A program made the position numbers and the translations under genes. This document shows positions 23,930 to 34,200 of a stretch of DNA of 64,000 bases, in pieces. Within the stretch, counting starts at the first letter, position 1, and each line of letters opens with the position of its first letter. Source of the DNA: Phycisphaerae bacterium (GTDB lineage: Bacteria; Planctomycetota; Phycisphaerae; UBA1845; UTPLA1); assembly GCA_019636475.1 (NCBI GenBank), contig JAHBXN010000003.1:62001-126000 (forward strand), given 5' to 3'. The notes beneath the pieces were generated by a model that did not search any database, was not told the origin of the DNA, and was given only the letters and a program-made list of their open reading frames with translations.

Positions 23930-25471
23930 TCACCATTTGTACTGCACGGTGTAAGTTACGATTTTCTCGCCGTCCGGCGGAACGTTGACATCGAAATGGA
24001 TTGTTCGTGAGTCGATTTTCTCAAATTCATCGCTGTGCTTGGTGATTTCCCACGAAGTCCATCGATACAGATTCTCCTTAACAAGGACCCGCTGAGCGAC
24101 GTCTTTGCGATTGCGAAGAGAGATCTTGATCGACTCCGTCATCATCTTGCGCCCGGAGTCCATTTTGAAATCGGTCGGGATCCGTTCGCCGACAACATCG
24201 AATGCCTGTCCCAGCTTGATGAGCACTTTCTCATTTCGCGGCGTGTGATCGATCAGATCTTCACCGACGAACTCCAGAGTTCCGTCAGCATCATCCTGCT
24301 TGTACACGCGGAATTTGCCTTTGGGCAGTGGCCGCCCAAGGTTGTTATCCTCTCCATTCTTGAATCGTACATAGACATCCAGCTTCTTGTTGCATTGAGT
24401 TCCCAGATTCCGATCATTCATCGGATCGGCGAAAATCCAATGCTGTGCATCCGGAAGCCCGTAGTAAACAAGCAGCTTTTCGACGGTCACCCCGCTGGCA
24501 GTCGGAAAGAGCGAAATCTGCTGGACCGTGTTCGAAAGGACATCGGTGCGTCGTGGCAGGGTGTATAAGTGATATTCGAAAAAGCTCTTCTCTTCGAAGC
24601 CCATGTCTGCGTCGGCCCTTTTCATCTCAACTGAGTTGCGAGCGAGTGAGGGCGCGGGATATCGCGTCGGCTGCACGCGATGAACGTCGCCGGCAATCAG
24701 CTTCAATTGTGCATTCTTGAATCCGGCGCCGGAAAGATTCATCAATGAAACCCATGCGGCAATATCAGCCTGCGTATCGCTGTTATTCAGCACCATCGTG
24801 TAGTCCGCACGCCAGGTCATGCCCGCTGTCTGGTAGGTCGTGCGGATGGAGTGCTCGCCTTCCTTCGCCGCTCGGACCTTCCAGAGCAGCGTCGGGCGAG
24901 TGCGCAATCCCGCAGGTAGTTCCCCGAGCATGACCGACTGGCCCATGCCGTTGATAATTCGAACTCCGGCGTCGGTCTTGAGAACAAGGCTTCCTTGCAC
25001 CGAGGAGAGTAGGATACCCTCGATCGTCTCGGTTTTATCTCCCGATTGGACTACGATCGAAATCTTCTGATCGATGTACTTATCCAACAGCTTTTCGGAA
25101 TTGACGAGATCGAACTGAAAGTTCTGTTCGAATATGCTGGTGCCCGCCGGATCGGTGAGATCAACGAAGCTCACTGTGGTGGGATCGATGAACTGAGCAA
25201 CGTCAACGAACGGCAGGTCGTTCAGCCCGGCCGAGAGCGTCACGCGCCGGATTTCTTTAACGACGGCAAATCCTGGAACCTGCCACGCGAAATTGGGGTT
25301 ATAGCCCGTGCGTTGCTGGGCAATGAACTGCTGCGGATCGAAGCCGGCCGGATCAGCCGATGAATATACGGTCACCGCCGGTCCGTCAGCATCTTCCGCT
25401 GAAACGACGGCCGCAGCCGTCACGAGGGATGCGAAAATAACTAACAAAGTGCGTCGGGCATGGCAAATCAT
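23930..25471 (-). CDS. secreted DUF4139-domain protein
   Basis: A 513-aa protein. The ATG at 25471 is preceded by AAGGA at 8-9 nt and gives a signal peptide (LLVIFASLVTAAAVVSA). The C-terminal two thirds match the DUF4139 type: TRPTLLWKVRAAKEGEHSI, then MTWRADYTMVLNNSDTQADI and AWVSLMNLSGAGFKNAQLKLIAG-like strands, ending in the family-style VPPDGEKIVTYTVQYKW. DUF4139 proteins are beta-rich exported proteins of uncertain role, some named mucoidy inhibitor-like. The frame continues upstream to 25528 without support. It is convergent with the S41 peptidase gene. Confidence 0.85.
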   Translation of the reverse strand: MICHARRTLLVIFASLVTAAAVVSAEDADGPAVTVYSSADPAGFDPQQFIAQQRTGYNPNFAWQVPGFAVVKEIRRVTLSAGLNDLPFVDVAQFIDPTTVSFVDLTDPAGTSIFEQNFQFDLVNSEKLLDKYIDQKISIVVQSGDKTETIEGILLSSVQGSLVLKTDAGVRIINGMGQSVMLGELPAGLRTRPTLLWKVRAAKEGEHSIRTTYQTAGMTWRADYTMVLNNSDTQADIAAWVSLMNLSGAGFKNAQLKLIAGDVHRVQPTRYPAPSLARNSVEMKRADADMGFEEKSFFEYHLYTLPRRTDVLSNTVQQISLFPTASGVTVEKLLVYYGLPDAQHWIFADPMNDRNLGTQCNKKLDVYVRFKNGEDNNLGRPLPKGKFRVYKQDDADGTLEFVGEDLIDHTPRNEKVLIKLGQAFDVVGERIPTDFKMDSGRKMMTESIKISLRNRKDVAQRVLVKENLYRWTSWEITKHSDEFEKIDSRTIHFDVNVPPDGEKIVTYTVQYKW

Positions 25472-25740
25472 GATTGGAGTCCTTTCATTGGGTGGACGGT
25501 TCCGCTGTGGATTGGGATCATCGCGCAATCATACTCTTGGCGAAATAACAGTCGCATTGTTTCTTCCTGCGAAAAATCGGCTGCCAATGTGGGTCCGGAA
25601 GGGGGGCCTCCTCCGTAAACCGCTTTCGGGCGGCCCAGACGAAAAGTCCGCCATCATTTGATGATTTGGACGCCGGAACATGCCGATCGGTTCCGAACCT
25701 GCCCGAATATTTGCGACGAAATGCGACCGCCCCAGCCGAT
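25472..25740. other. intergenic region upstream of the DUF4139 gene
   Basis: This gap contains TATGAT on the minus strand (25533-25528), a good -10 candidate 57 bp before the DUF4139 start, but I see no matching -35. No gene is recognisable; the short open frames are antisense overlaps. Confidence 0.4.
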
Positions 25741-27663
25741 TCACTTTGCGACAATGACAGGTATGTTCAGTGTGCCGTCTTTGCGATCGAGCACAATCGT
25801 GCGGGCAAGTTTCTCCCAGCCGGCCGCACAGGCAATATCGCTTCGCACCCGAGAAGCCGTTTTCGCGACAATCTGCGTCATGGCGTGCTTGGCGGACTCA
25901 TTGACATCCGCGAGACTGAAGGAACCGACATCGCACCGGGTCCCGACATAGGACAACCCGTTCTGACGGCCAACGTCATTCAAGCTGAGATACCACGATC
26001 GGAGAGTCGGGTCGAGCGCCCAAGGTGAATTCTTCGCGAATGCCGCCCCGGTCGGAATGTATACCATCCATCCTTCAGGCCCTTTGATTCGATCCAACAG
26101 GACATTTTCCGCGCGACTCCAATCGACGCCGCGTGGGAACCCATCGAGCGCGACAATCGCATGCAGGTTTTCGCTGCCGGTCAGCGTCGAGACGGCCTCA
26201 CTCAGCAGGGACGTCATTCCTTCTGTGCTGCCGTCAGCGGAATACCAGCGCGCCGATTCAAACTGAGTATCCGCAACGATGGTCGGCGAGGTGGTCCGTA
26301 TCACGAACGCGTGCAGCTTGCCCATGGTTGGGCCTGTCGCGCCGGTCTGGAAAATCTCAATATAGATATGAATATCTCGCGGCCGTGCCTGCCCGCCGAA
26401 TCCGATCAGCCGCTTGACCGCGTCCGCCGTGATGACTGCGTCACTGCTCTCCGAATTGCCGATCAGCGTTAATTCGGCGTTCTTGGCACGCTGCATTGCT
26501 AGAAAGGCCGCGTTGTCGTCGCCGCTCGCCAGCGCTCGAAGGAATTCGGCTTCGAGCACGGCCCGGCGTCGCCTGCCACGAGATCGAAAGTCGAAGCTGA
26601 GTGGAAGCTGGCCCGGTGATTCCAAGGAATCAGGAGTTCCAACACGGAGTCGGACAAGCCAGTCAGCAACTGCCGGCCAGCGATCCCTGGAGTTCTGCAC
26701 GTTGGTGGCGAATGCGGCATACACCGCGTCGACCTTCGACCATGCCGAATCCGCCGCATTCACCGCCGAAAGCCGATCTTCCACGGACTCGCACGAGGCC
26801 GCCTGAAGGATTCTTGCGAGGGCTTCCCACCGCCACAAATTCGCGTTGCCTAATGTGTCCGCCTTGATTTCCCAATAAGCGGGTTTCTCAAGATCGCCGC
26901 TCGGATGCAGGTCGCGCCCGTCCAGTCCCATTGCCCGCGCAAAAAGTACCGTGGTCATCTCGCTCGCCATGCCGGTAACTTCGTCGCCGAAGCCGCCGCG
27001 CAGCCCGGGCTGGTTCAGAATGAGCGAAGCGCGCGTGAGGAGCGTGCGAATCGGGGGCAGTTCGCCGGCCTTTCCTGCCAACTCACCCGCCAGATCGCGG
27101 GCGATTGCGTCGGGCGCGTCAGACCGGATGCCGAGCAGTGATTCAGGTATTCCTCGGGCATGCAGCGTCGACTTTTCGGCGGGCGTGAGTTCGGCAATGC
27201 GATCCGGTTCATCCAGCAGCGACTTGAACCGCGCGATGAGTTCATCCGGAACGATGATATCAACGATCGGCTGAATCGTATCAATCAGTGCCTTCAAGGA
27301 TTGCTCAATCTCAGCCGGGATCGATTGAGCGTTGAACTCTCGCCATCTTCGCATGCGCATGCGGGCTTCGTTCGCAAGATCGAAAGCCAGATTCTTGTCC
27401 GAATCCCTGTAGGTCTCCGCTCGCCGGCTGAGAAAGCGGATCTGTTCGTCCGCTCGAGGCAACAACCTGCACAGATCGGCGGCCGCCGCCACAAACTGTT
27501 TCTTTTCTTCGACGGATGACCCGACCGAGCGCGTGGCAAGGGCGGCATCAAGCGCCTCGACCAGGTTAGAGTCGGAATTCGTCTGCGCGCGCGCGACCGC
27601 GTTGAGCAGGCAAACGCATGTCAACATCGCCGCGATCTGTCCTCGATGTACCCGATTTATCAT
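25741..27663 (-). CDS. secreted protein of unknown function with weak CHAT-like C-terminus
   Basis: A 640-aa protein with a signal peptide (IAAMLTCVCLLNAVARAQ, residues about 9-26). Residues 30-430 are alpha-helical and poor in known motifs. The C-terminal 230 residues alternate strands and helices: IHIYIEIFQTG, then AIVALDGFPRGVDWSRAEN, then GWMVYIPTGAAFA. This spacing recalls CHAT-type caspase-like domains (a 'PDG.L..iPw' element followed by a 'v.y.PS' strand), but I cannot identify a convincing His/Cys catalytic pair. The similarity may therefore be superficial or the domain inactive. The gene lies 88 bp downstream of a small lipoprotein gene. Function unknown. Confidence 0.7.
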   Translation of the reverse strand: MINRVHRGQIAAMLTCVCLLNAVARAQTNSDSNLVEALDAALATRSVGSSVEEKKQFVAAAADLCRLLPRADEQIRFLSRRAETYRDSDKNLAFDLANEARMRMRRWREFNAQSIPAEIEQSLKALIDTIQPIVDIIVPDELIARFKSLLDEPDRIAELTPAEKSTLHARGIPESLLGIRSDAPDAIARDLAGELAGKAGELPPIRTLLTRASLILNQPGLRGGFGDEVTGMASEMTTVLFARAMGLDGRDLHPSGDLEKPAYWEIKADTLGNANLWRWEALARILQAASCESVEDRLSAVNAADSAWSKVDAVYAAFATNVQNSRDRWPAVADWLVRLRVGTPDSLESPGQLPLSFDFRSRGRRRRAVLEAEFLRALASGDDNAAFLAMQRAKNAELTLIGNSESSDAVITADAVKRLIGFGGQARPRDIHIYIEIFQTGATGPTMGKLHAFVIRTTSPTIVADTQFESARWYSADGSTEGMTSLLSEAVSTLTGSENLHAIVALDGFPRGVDWSRAENVLLDRIKGPEGWMVYIPTGAAFAKNSPWALDPTLRSWYLSLNDVGRQNGLSYVGTRCDVGSFSLADVNESAKHAMTQIVAKTASRVRSDIACAAGWEKLARTIVLDRKDGTLNIPVIVAK

Positions 27664-27751
27664 GCGGCATTCAATCGAGCAGCCCGGAGGCTTTTTTCGT
27701 CACCGGGCCGTTCAGATAAGTAAGAGTGACTCCGCCCTCGCCTCCGGACGG

Positions 27752-28051
27752 CTAAGGACGACCGCCGACACGCGGCTGATCGACCGAACGCGTGCCGCCA
27801 CGGGTATCGTTGGAAGCAGGACGTTGTCCACGGGCACGGCGCTCTTCGGCCTGGGCATCCAGTTCGGCTGATGCTCGATCGGCATCTCCGCCCGTGATCG
27901 TATCACCATCGCGTACTTCGGCGCTGCCATTCTGACCGCTCTGAGTCTCAGAGGTCGACTGATTCGACGATTGACATCCCGTCGCATGGGCGAGGGCAAT
28001 GGCGACCACCACGGCGAAAACCGTCGATCTCAATGTACGGTAGCGGATCAT
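27752..28051 (-). CDS. small predicted lipoprotein
   Basis: A 99-aa protein with a lipoprotein signal peptide: a basic start, a hydrophobic core (VFAVVVAIALA) and a lipobox HATGC with C26 as the acylated cysteine. The mature part is a hydrophilic, low-complexity, probably disordered tail rich in Ser, Gln, Asp, Gly and Arg. AAGGA lies about 11 nt before the ATG, and a good promoter is visible upstream. It may serve as an envelope anchor or spacer; no family recognised. Confidence 0.7.
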   Translation of the reverse strand: MIRYRTLRSTVFAVVVAIALAHATGCQSSNQSTSETQSGQNGSAEVRDGDTITGGDADRASAELDAQAEERRARGQRPASNDTRGGTRSVDQPRVGGRP

Positions 28052-28092
28052 ATTCTCTTAGTCCTTTCGATGGGGGGAGCGGCCGTTGGTGG

Positions 28093-28121
28093 ATTATAAC
28101 AGGCTCGCCAACATGTGTCGC
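28093..28121 (-). promoter_or_regulatory. candidate sigma70-type promoter of the small lipoprotein gene
   Basis: On the minus strand GCGACA (28121-28116), a 17-bp spacer and a perfect TATAAT (28098-28093) lie about 42 bp upstream of the ATG at 28051. Confidence 0.5.
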
Positions 28122-28161
28122 TTCACCTCTATCGCCTGAAATAATGCCATCAGCAATGAAA

Positions 28162-28192
28162 GAAGCCGGCGTACGCGCTGCACGCCGGCTTC
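28162..28192 (-). terminator. candidate terminator hairpin of the 2074-aa surface protein gene
   Basis: GAAGCCGGCGT (28162-28172) and ACGCCGGCTTC (28182-28192) are a perfect 11-bp inverted repeat with a 9-nt loop. It lies 65 bp past the stop of the surface protein gene. On the minus strand a short T-rich stretch (TTTCATT) follows, so it may be a weak intrinsic terminator. Confidence 0.6.
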
Positions 28193-28256
28193 AGTACCGA
28201 TTCAGGTCCGGCTCGGCCAAAGACATCGTTCCGAACCGTTTGTCACGCGTGTGGCG

Positions 28257-31200
28257 TCAAGGCTTTCGCAATCGTCGCTTCTCTCGATTTCGGCGTGAGA
28301 TCCGAGCCATGCCGAACAGACCCAGCAGCGCGCCAGCTGTGGCCTGAGCCATGCCGAATCCGCAGATGTTCGGGAATTGCAGTGCGGTCACGGGCAACTG
28401 ACGCACCGGATCAAGGAAATTCGGAATGCCGTCGTTGTCGAGGTCGGCATCGCAGGCGTCGCCTAACCCATCGCCGTCAAAATCCTCCTGCGTCGCATTC
28501 GACTGCCGGGGACAGTTGTCGCTGGGGATCAACTGGCCATTGCTATCGATGTTATCAAGAACGCCGTCGCCACCCAGCTTTTCTGAAACGCGATAGGTGC
28601 CGAATCGATTTGAGCCGCTCTGATCAACCTCGCCCAAACCGAGCGAGCCGACATCAAATCCATCATCCAGACTTCCGGTGTTGCTGAAATCCACGCCATA
28701 GGCCTGTTCGAGAGTCGCCTCGTTGTAACGGGTGAAGTCAGGGAACCCGTCGCCGTTGACGTCCGGCGCCTCGAGGAATCCGTCGCCGTCCTGATCGAAA
28801 TTGAGCAGGCGAGCCTGGAAGATGGCATGGGTCCACGGCGCGTTCGCCGCAAGCTCCCTGGTGCGAATCAGTTGCTGGCGAATTGCTTCGAGATCGTTCA
28901 GATCGAAGTCTCCATCGCCATCCTGATCGAATCCGAACCGGGCCGGGTGAATGTTCGGCGCGGGATCTTCGTGATCGAGTAGGCCGTCCCCATCCGTATC
29001 AACGCGCGTCGGATCTGTGCGAATGCCGAACGACACCTTTGTCTTCGTGCTGATGCAGCCCACGCCGGTGTCATTTCGGCCACACTCCGTACCCGCGGCG
29101 AAGGGTCGTCCGGCGCGGGCGATGAGCGGCTGCAGACCGATCGCGGGCACGCTACCGGCATTCGCCCGCTCCTCTGCGGTGATATTGTTCTCGTCAGCAA
29201 AGCCTTCAGCATTGCGGGCCCATGTATTCACTTCATCCCAGTCGCTGATGTCGTCGCCGTCCGTGTCCCAGTTGTTCGGATCGGTAAATACCTTGCAGGT
29301 GAACGATTTGTTGAAGCGACCGCTCGTTCCGTTGGCCGGATATCGTGAGATGGTCCAGCCGTTCGGCGCTGATTCCTCCCGGTCACTCAGTCCGTCCCCA
29401 TCTGAATCCCAGTTGTTCGGATCGGTGAAGGGAATCAGATAAACATCCAGCACACCGTCACAATCCAGATCAATCGCGATCGAGTCTTGCAGCAACTCAT
29501 CCGGGTCGAGCCGGCCGTTGCCGTTGAGGTCGCGTCGACCGAGGACTTCCTCGCCGTCCAGGAGGCCGTCACCGTCCGTATCAGGATTACGCGGATCGGT
29601 GCCAAGTGCCCGCTCTTCGGCGTCGGTCAATCCATCGCCGTCGGAATCGGGTGTCGTGTCGAGCGTCTCGGTCCGTTCGCGACCGATCGGGGCGCCGGCC
29701 TGCGCGGGCAGCGACTGAGCGTTAAACACCTGATTCGCCGGGATGTCGAAACCATCACGCTCTTGTTTCTCGGTGAGCCCGTCATTGTCGACGTCCGCGT
29801 TGTCTCCTCGATTTCGCAGCGACACGACGTTGTTCGAATTCGCTTCAACGCCGGCGATGTTCCCTTCGAGGATGTCGCCGTTGGGCTTCGCGCCCGTGAT
29901 GTCATCGTCTATACGAATCTTGATGAAGATGTCGCCCGGCAGCGCCGGCGGCGTGGCAAGGGCGTTGACATCAGCAAGAGTAATCGTCAATGCCGACAGG
30001 TTCAACTCGTGCCCCAATCCCGTCACCTGAGAACCAATCGCCGGCAAAATGAAATCGGTACCGGAAATCAATTGTCGAACCCGGCGATCTTCCACCGGGT
30101 CGATGTCCCCGGCCTTCGCGGAAATCCATACGCCGATACGGAAGTTCGTGCCAGGAGGAACCGGGTTATTCGCAATGAAGTAACGCACACCGATATTGTC
30201 GATCGGCTTGCCCAGCGCGAAGCCCTTGAAAGCTGTCAGATCGGGCACCGTGATGCCGAGATCGACGATGTAACGAGCCGCATCGGCCGCCGTATTGCTG
30301 ACTCGATTGGATGACGCCGGCGCTTCAATGACCGTGTCATCGGGGTCGATTTCAACCAGCAGTTGGAGCAGCCGTTTGGGTTGAACAATCTTACCGGTGT
30401 TCAGGACCAGTTCAGCAAGATCGCCGGACTCCAGCGTCACATGATTACCCGGCGCAAATGGGTCGAGGTTGGCCGGATCCGGCTGCAACTCGACTCGGTT
30501 GATGCCCACAAGCAACAGGTGATCGATGATTCCGTCTCCACCCGGATCAATAAGTCCGTCGCCGTTGGCATCGTCGTTCGCGAGACGGTCCAAACCGACC
30601 TGAAGCGCGAAATCCGCGACTTTGCCCGGTGCGTCGATTCGATAAGAGGCTTTGACGCGCACGCCGTCAGATGCCGTGACAATTACCCCGGTCACAGACA
30701 GGTCAACCCGTACGCCGGCCGACAACCGCTGGTTATTCAATCCGTTCAGATCGGGCTGGGCCGGCGGCAGGACGAGCACTGCGAAAAGTTGATCGCCGTC
30801 ATCGACCCGCTGATTATTCGGAAGTGCATCCAGAAGCGGGCGAATATTTCGCACGACTTCGTGCGTCGGCGGTAGATTCGAGAGGCTGAAATCAAGGTCA
30901 GCGCTGGTGATTGTCAAGAGATTGACATCCGGCGAGCCGTCAAACTTGCGCAGCCGCAGTTCGATTCGGGTGTCCACATGCGCGGAGACCGGGCTGTTGA
31001 TCGAATAGGCAATGCGAGCGTTCGTCACATCGCCAATCAATTCAACGGAGACCGCGTCGATCGACAGATCGGTCGTTTGCGAGTTGGTTGCAGTGCCCTC
31101 ATTGTTGCCTTCGTCGTCTTCAGTGATCGTGCCGCCCGCATCGATCCGGGCGAAAATGCGTTGATCCGAGGCAGGAACGGCGCCGCCGTAGTTGCGAGTC

Positions 31201-34200
31201 ACCTGATGAGGCCCCGGCGTCACCAATCCAGGAACATTACCCATGTCGCCCAGGATTTCGATGAGCGTATCACCGGGGATATCGAGCACGTTATTCTGCG
31301 GGCCATCGTCCAGATAGAACCGAATCAGATACGGAGCGACGTTCGCCGGAGCCAGAACATTGTAACTGAGCGTCGCATCCTGCGTGGGTGGATCATACGC
31401 CAGACCGACGACCTGCAAATCAACCGTGATCCCCGCCGAGGCGGCCGTGTCATCGAGGGGATTGGAATTCTCCTGCCCCGGAGGAATGATCATGACTGCC
31501 ACGACCGTGTCGCCATTGGCGATGCCCAATCCGTTGAGGCCGACGACCGCCGGAGCGATACCATCCACACGAATATCTCGAACCACAAGGCGGTTGATGC
31601 CGTTTCCTGCGTTATTGAAGGACAAATCCAGGTCGGCATTGGTAAACGTCGTCAGCAGCACGTCGTTGCCGACGCCGTTACTGGCACGGTCCAGCCACAG
31701 TTCAATCGTCGTGGCAGGATTGGCCGCCACCGGGCTGTCGATCGAATATCGAACCTGCGCAAAAGTCTGGACGCCGGCGACCTGAAGAAACACGGAATTC
31801 ACCGCCAGATTGGTTCCGGCGTTGTTGGTTGCCGTCGCGATGTTATCCGTCACGGTGCCGATGTCGGCAGGCGAGCTGATATCGGCGAATTCCCGGCTTT
31901 CCGGAACTGTATTGGCCTGATCGATGACGGCCCAGATGCGCTGACCCGACGCCAGCGGCGCGCCCGAAAAGTCCACGGTCATGAAATAAGGCCCGCCCTG
32001 CGCGGTAACAGGCGCAGGCGGCGCTGTCGGCAGCGCGAGGAGCGTGTCCGAACCCGCTTCAAAGTCGTCATCGCCATCGTCAAGGTAGAACTGAATCGCG
32101 TACGCGGGAACAGGCGTCGGCGCGATGACCGTGTACGAGAGTGTGGCCGCCTGCAAGGTGGCATCATAGGCCAGTGCGTTGGCGATCAGGTTCGTCGGAT
32201 CGCCGTTGACACCCGTCGCGATGTTATTCGTCTCATTCGACTCATTCACGGCCAAGCCCACATCCACCTGCGCGAAAATCGATTGATCCGAGGCCGGGAT
32301 ATTGGGACCCGAATAGACCTGTGTGGCCGTATAGATGCCGGGAACGGTATTACCCGGCTGCGCCGGGCCGACTGTCGAGTCCGCACCCGCATCGAATGTG
32401 CCGTTCTGCGGCGAGTCATCAAGGAAGAAACGGATGTTGTATGCCGGAACATTGGCGGGCGCGCTCAAGACGTACGATAGCGTCGCCACATTCAGGTTGG
32501 AATTGTAGTTCAGGCTCACCACGGAGATGTCGACGTTCAAATCGGCGCTGCTCGCGGCATTATCTCCCGCCGGCTCAGCCACGGTGTCTGTCGTGTCCAG
32601 TCGAACAATCACGCGATCGCCGTTGCCGACCGTCGCGGCATTAAGAGCGGCTCGGATATTCCGCGTGATCTGGTAGGTCCCCGGAGACAGGCCGATGTCC
32701 GGATTGCCCGCGGGAATCGTCGCAAGCACCACATCCGGCACGCCATCTGGAACAGGCCCGCGGTCCAGTCCGATCTCGATCGCAAACGCATTCACCGTGG
32801 CCGATCCCTGAACGGAATAGTTGAACGTCGCGTTCGTCGCCGAGCCGGCCACGTCCACGCTCACCGTTCCCATGGCGAGGTTGGTCGCCTGGGAGATGTC
32901 GAAGAAAGCTGAATTTGCATTGGGCAGTCCGCCGCTGCTGGCGACCAGGCGATAGCCCGTGCACACGGTATTGATCGACAGCGCGTTGAAGGTCGCGAGA
33001 CCCAAAACGGCGTTCGTCGCGCCGCCGCCGCTGAGGCTGCCGCTGCATGGATTCGGATTCAGGGCAAGTGCCACGGCAACGGCAGCATTCGTGCGATTGC
33101 CGAATGCGTCAATGACCTCAACCGAAACAGGCGGCGCGATTGTCGCGTTCACTTCCGTGTTGCTCGGCTGCTGCACGAACTGAAGATTCGCGTTGGCGCC
33201 GGGATCGATCGTAAACGAACTACTCAAGATAGGCGCGCCCGCACCCGCTGCCTGCAGACGGTACCCGGAAGAAGCGACGGTAATTCGCAGATCATCCGCG
33301 GCCGCCCAGGATGCCACGCCCGAGGCGTTGGTATTCTTCACCAGCGTGCTGCCGACTTGCAGCAGCGCGCCCGTCGGATTGCTTCCGAGGCTCAAAGTGA
33401 CCGGAACGCCGGCAACCGTGTTGTTGAACTGGTCGCGCACGGTCACCGAGGCGAGGATGTCCGCGCCCGCGCCAATATTGGCGGCCGGCTGCACTGAAAA
33501 CTCGAGACTCGTCGGTACGGCCGCGATGATATTGAACGGCACGCTGTCCACTTGATTGCTGCTCAGGAACGCCGGGCCGGTTTGCCGCGTCGCGCGCAGG
33601 GTATACCCATTGCCGACTGCGTTGATCCGTATGTTCTCCGTTATGGTCCAACTTGCCACGCCGTTGAACGAAACGACGTTGCGATCGCCATCGAGTGTCC
33701 CGCCGCCCGGGTTGTTCTGAATGGACATTCGGATCGTGCGGTCGCTGGTTGTCACCGTATTTTCGCCAAAGTCGACGATGGCCACCTGTGGAAAAAGCGA
33801 AGAACCTGCCGCCGTATCCACGGGCTGCGTCAAAAAATTAAGATGGTGCGCGGCGCCGACAGACACGTTTGCCGCGGCAAACGCGCCGTTGTTGATCGTT
33901 CCACCCACCGCGAGCGTATTGATCCGAAGCAGCGTGGTCGCGCCTGCCACGGCCCCGGTCTGACTGATGATTCGAACGCGAATGCCGGTCACCGTGAATG
34001 TGTCAACGCCGGCCGTGCCGCCGGAGCTCAGATTAAACGTGAGTGTCTCATTCGCGGCCCCTGTCGGATTCACCGACGCGGCAACGCCGGCCGCGAGACC
34101 GTTGATTCCATAAGCGGGGCAGGACATCTGAACGGCCGAAGTCGAGTCAAACTGAAATCCCGGCGCGATGGTGATGGTGATGTCACTGCCTGCGCCGACC

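Noticed and set aside
27664..27700. short AGCC/GGCT hairpin followed by a T-run on the plus strand
   Set aside because: The stem is only 4 bp and no plus-strand gene ends there.
29487..30314. 275-codon plus-strand frame
   Set aside because: Antisense to the calcium-repeat part of the surface protein; Val/Arg-rich, no recognisable motif.
30978..32480. 500-codon plus-strand open frame opposite the giant surface protein
   Set aside because: It is antisense to a clear repeat protein, is very Arg-rich and shows no domain. It is explained by the codon bias of the minus-strand gene.
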